A stretch of DNA of 6,382 nt from a bacterium (GTDB lineage Bacteria; JAUVQV01; DATDCY01), in the NCBI GenBank assembly GCA_036524115.1, contig DATDCY010000251.1, forward strand, positions 1 to 6,382, given 5' to 3'. The position numbers and the translations under genes are program-made. Of this stretch, positions 4,988 to 6,382 are shown piece after piece. Below the pieces are notes generated by a model, which saw only the letters and a program-made list of their open reading frames with translations, was not told where the DNA came from and searched no databases. Every line of letters begins with the position of its first letter. Positions within the stretch are counted from its first letter, which is position 1.

Positions 4988-6151
4988 ATGGACTACTTCC
5001 TGAACGAGCAGCAGCAGATGATCCGCGAGACCGCGCGGCAGATCGCGCGCGAGAAGATCGTGCCGGTGCGGGCGGAGCTCGACGAGAAGGAGGAGTTCCC
5101 CTGGGAGGTGATCAAGGCCTGCGCGGCCGCGGACCTCTTCGCGCTCTGGGTGCCCGAGGCCTACGGCGGGCTCGGCGGCGGCATCCTCGATCTCTGCGTC
5201 TGCGTCGAGGAGCTCTCGCGCGCCTGTGCCGGGGTCGCGGTCTCGTACGCGGCCTCCGCGCTCGGCACGATCCCGATCGTGCTCTTCGGCTCCGAGGAGC
5301 AGAAGGCGAAGTACCTGCCGGACGTCGCCGCCGGGCGCAAGCTCGGCGCGTTCGCGCTGACCGAGGCCGGGGCCGGCTCGGATGCGGCCGGCGTGCAGAC
5401 CACGGCGCGGCTCGACGGCGATCATTACGTGCTCAACGGCACGAAGCAGTGGATCACCAACGGCGGGGACGCCGAGACCTACACCGTCATCGCGATCACC
5501 GACCGCAGCCGCGGCACGCGCGGCGCCAGCGCGTTCATCGTCGAGAAGGGCACGCCCGGCTTCAGCTTCGGCAAGAAGGAGGTCAAGATGGGCATCCGCT
5601 CCTCCTCGACGCGGGAGCTGGTGTTCACCGACTGCCGCGTGCCGAAGGCCAACCTGCTGGGCAAGGAGGGCATGGGCTTCATCGTGGCGATGAAGACCCT
5701 CGACAAGAGCCGCCCGGGCATCGGCGCGCAGGCCCTCGGCATCGCCCAGGGCGCCTTCGACGAGGCGGCCGCCTACGCCCGCCAGCGGGTGCAGTTCGGC
5801 CACCCGATCTCCTCGTTCCAGGCCGTGCAGCACATGCTCGCGAACATGGCGGTGAAGATCGAGGCCTCGCGCTCGCTCGTGTACTCGGTGGCGCGCTACA
5901 TCGACTCCGGCGCCAAGGACTACTCCAAGGAGTCGGCGATGGCCAAGGTCTTCCCCTCGGACATGGCGATGGAGGTCACGACCGACGCGGTGCAGATCCT
6001 CGGCGGCTACGGCTACATGCGCGACTACCCCGTCGAGAAGATGATGCGGGACGCGAAGATCACGCAGATCTACGAGGGCACCAACCAGGTCATCCGCAAC
6101 GTGATCGGCCTGGCGATCGTCAAGGACTTCGCCAAGCACGCGCAGGCCTAG
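4988..6151 (+). CDS. Acyl-CoA dehydrogenase (short-chain/butyryl-CoA type)
   Basis: This FAD enzyme oxidises the alpha-beta bond of an acyl-CoA to a 2-enoyl-CoA and passes electrons to electron transfer flavoprotein. The 387-residue length is normal. Both family signatures are seen: LTEAGAGSDAAG (residues 124-135) and Q336-x2-GGYGY...Arg354-Asp355 (336-355). The catalytic base is Glu363 in QIYEGTNQV, the position used in short- and medium-chain and butyryl-CoA dehydrogenases rather than in isovaleryl- or long-chain enzymes. WITNGG (155-160) is typical of the flavin-contacting middle domain. The chain length of the substrate is inferred only. The ATG has AAAGGAG at 4972-4978, nine bases upstream; the frame is open further up inside fabH but that part is a shadow. 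It is followed 19 bases later by an EtfB gene, its expected electron acceptor, and preceded by fabH after a 49-base gap. Confidence 0.95.
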   Translation: MDYFLNEQQQMIRETARQIAREKIVPVRAELDEKEEFPWEVIKACAAADLFALWVPEAYGGLGGGILDLCVCVEELSRACAGVAVSYAASALGTIPIVLFGSEEQKAKYLPDVAAGRKLGAFALTEAGAGSDAAGVQTTARLDGDHYVLNGTKQWITNGGDAETYTVIAITDRSRGTRGASAFIVEKGTPGFSFGKKEVKMGIRSSSTRELVFTDCRVPKANLLGKEGMGFIVAMKTLDKSRPGIGAQALGIAQGAFDEAAAYARQRVQFGHPISSFQAVQHMLANMAVKIEASRSLVYSVARYIDSGAKDYSKESAMAKVFPSDMAMEVTTDAVQILGGYGYMRDYPVEKMMRDAKITQIYEGTNQVIRNVIGLAIVKDFAKHAQA

Positions 6152-6170
6152 GAGTCTCTCGGAAGCCCGC

Positions 6171-6382
6171 ATGAAGATCGTCGTCTGCATCAAGCAGGTC
6201 CCGGACACGGTGCACGTCCGGATCAACGAGGCCACCGGCGCCATGGAGCGCGAGGGGGTGCCCGCGGTGGTCAACCCCTACGACCTCTACGCGCTCGAGG
6301 AGGCGCTGCGCCTGCGCGAGGCGCACGGCGGCTCGGTCGCGGCGCTGACCATGGGGCCGCCGCAGGCGGCGGCGGCGCTGCG
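6171..6382 (+). CDS. etfB: Electron transfer flavoprotein beta subunit, N-terminal fragment (runs off right edge)
   Basis: The first 70 codons begin MKIVVCIKQVPDTVHVRIN and contain NPYDLYALEEALRLRE at about residues 36-51, both typical of the EtfB/FixA nucleotide-binding fold. EtfB pairs with EtfA to take electrons from acyl-CoA dehydrogenases and hand them to a membrane quinone reductase or, in bifurcating forms, to other partners. Which type this is cannot be decided without the rest. The ATG follows the dehydrogenase stop by 19 bases, with GGAAG at 6161-6165 as a modest ribosome-binding site. Cotranscription with the dehydrogenase is likely, and etfA is expected just beyond the window. Confidence 0.9.
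   Translation, partial: MKIVVCIKQVPDTVHVRINEATGAMEREGVPAVVNPYDLYALEEALRLREAHGGSVAALTMGPPQAAAAL

Noticed and set aside
4925-6274. Long open frame on the minus strand opposite the acyl-CoA dehydrogenase gene
   Set aside because: The product is repetitive His/Arg/Asp/Leu/Ala sequence, a mirror of the dehydrogenase codons; the plus strand carries both dehydrogenase signatures.
1-6382. tRNA or rRNA genes, CRISPR array, insertion sequence or prophage signs
   Set aside because: No tRNA- or rRNA-like segments, no regularly spaced repeats, no transposase or integrase motifs and no terminal inverted repeats were seen; composition is even along the window.

Overview
The window is very GC-rich and almost fully coding, with GTG starts beside ATG starts. 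Start/stop overlaps of four bases occur on both strands. A lipoprotein signal peptide, a membrane nucleotide cyclase with a periplasmic sensor, and an acyl-CoA dehydrogenase/EtfB pair point to a Gram-negative (diderm) bacterium, possibly of a deltaproteobacteria-like or similar high-GC lineage. The sequence alone does not fix the taxon.

Layout: positions 1-1734 are read leftwards. They hold a 556-residue class III adenylate/guanylate cyclase and, overlapping its stop codon, the first 22 codons of a lipoprotein that runs off the left edge. Positions 1735-1930 are a divergent promoter region with one good sigma-70-type promoter for each side. From 1931 to the right edge everything is read rightwards: yceD (DUF177), rpmF (ribosomal protein L32), plsX, fabH, an acyl-CoA dehydrogenase and the first 70 codons of an EtfB-like gene. 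The longest non-coding gap is the 196-base divergent region; no stretch over 300 bases lacks a gene.

The yceD-rpmF-plsX-fabH block is a widely conserved gene order linking ribosome assembly with the start of phospholipid and fatty acid synthesis. PlsX makes acyl-phosphate from acyl-ACP for phospholipid synthesis; FabH starts fatty acid chains by condensing acyl-CoA with malonyl-ACP. Here the usual fabD-fabG-acpP continuation is replaced by an acyl-CoA dehydrogenase and its electron acceptor EtfB, so biosynthetic and acyl-CoA-oxidising genes lie in one run.

The most unusual gene is the cyclase. Its N-terminus looks like an MshEN domain (the c-di-GMP receptor module of type II secretion/pilus ATPases), followed by a transmembrane segment, a periplasmic sensor, a second transmembrane segment, HAMP and an apparently intact cyclase domain. 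This suggests, without proof, a protein that could pass a c-di-GMP signal and an envelope signal to cAMP output. A run of ten Gs sits directly before its start codon.
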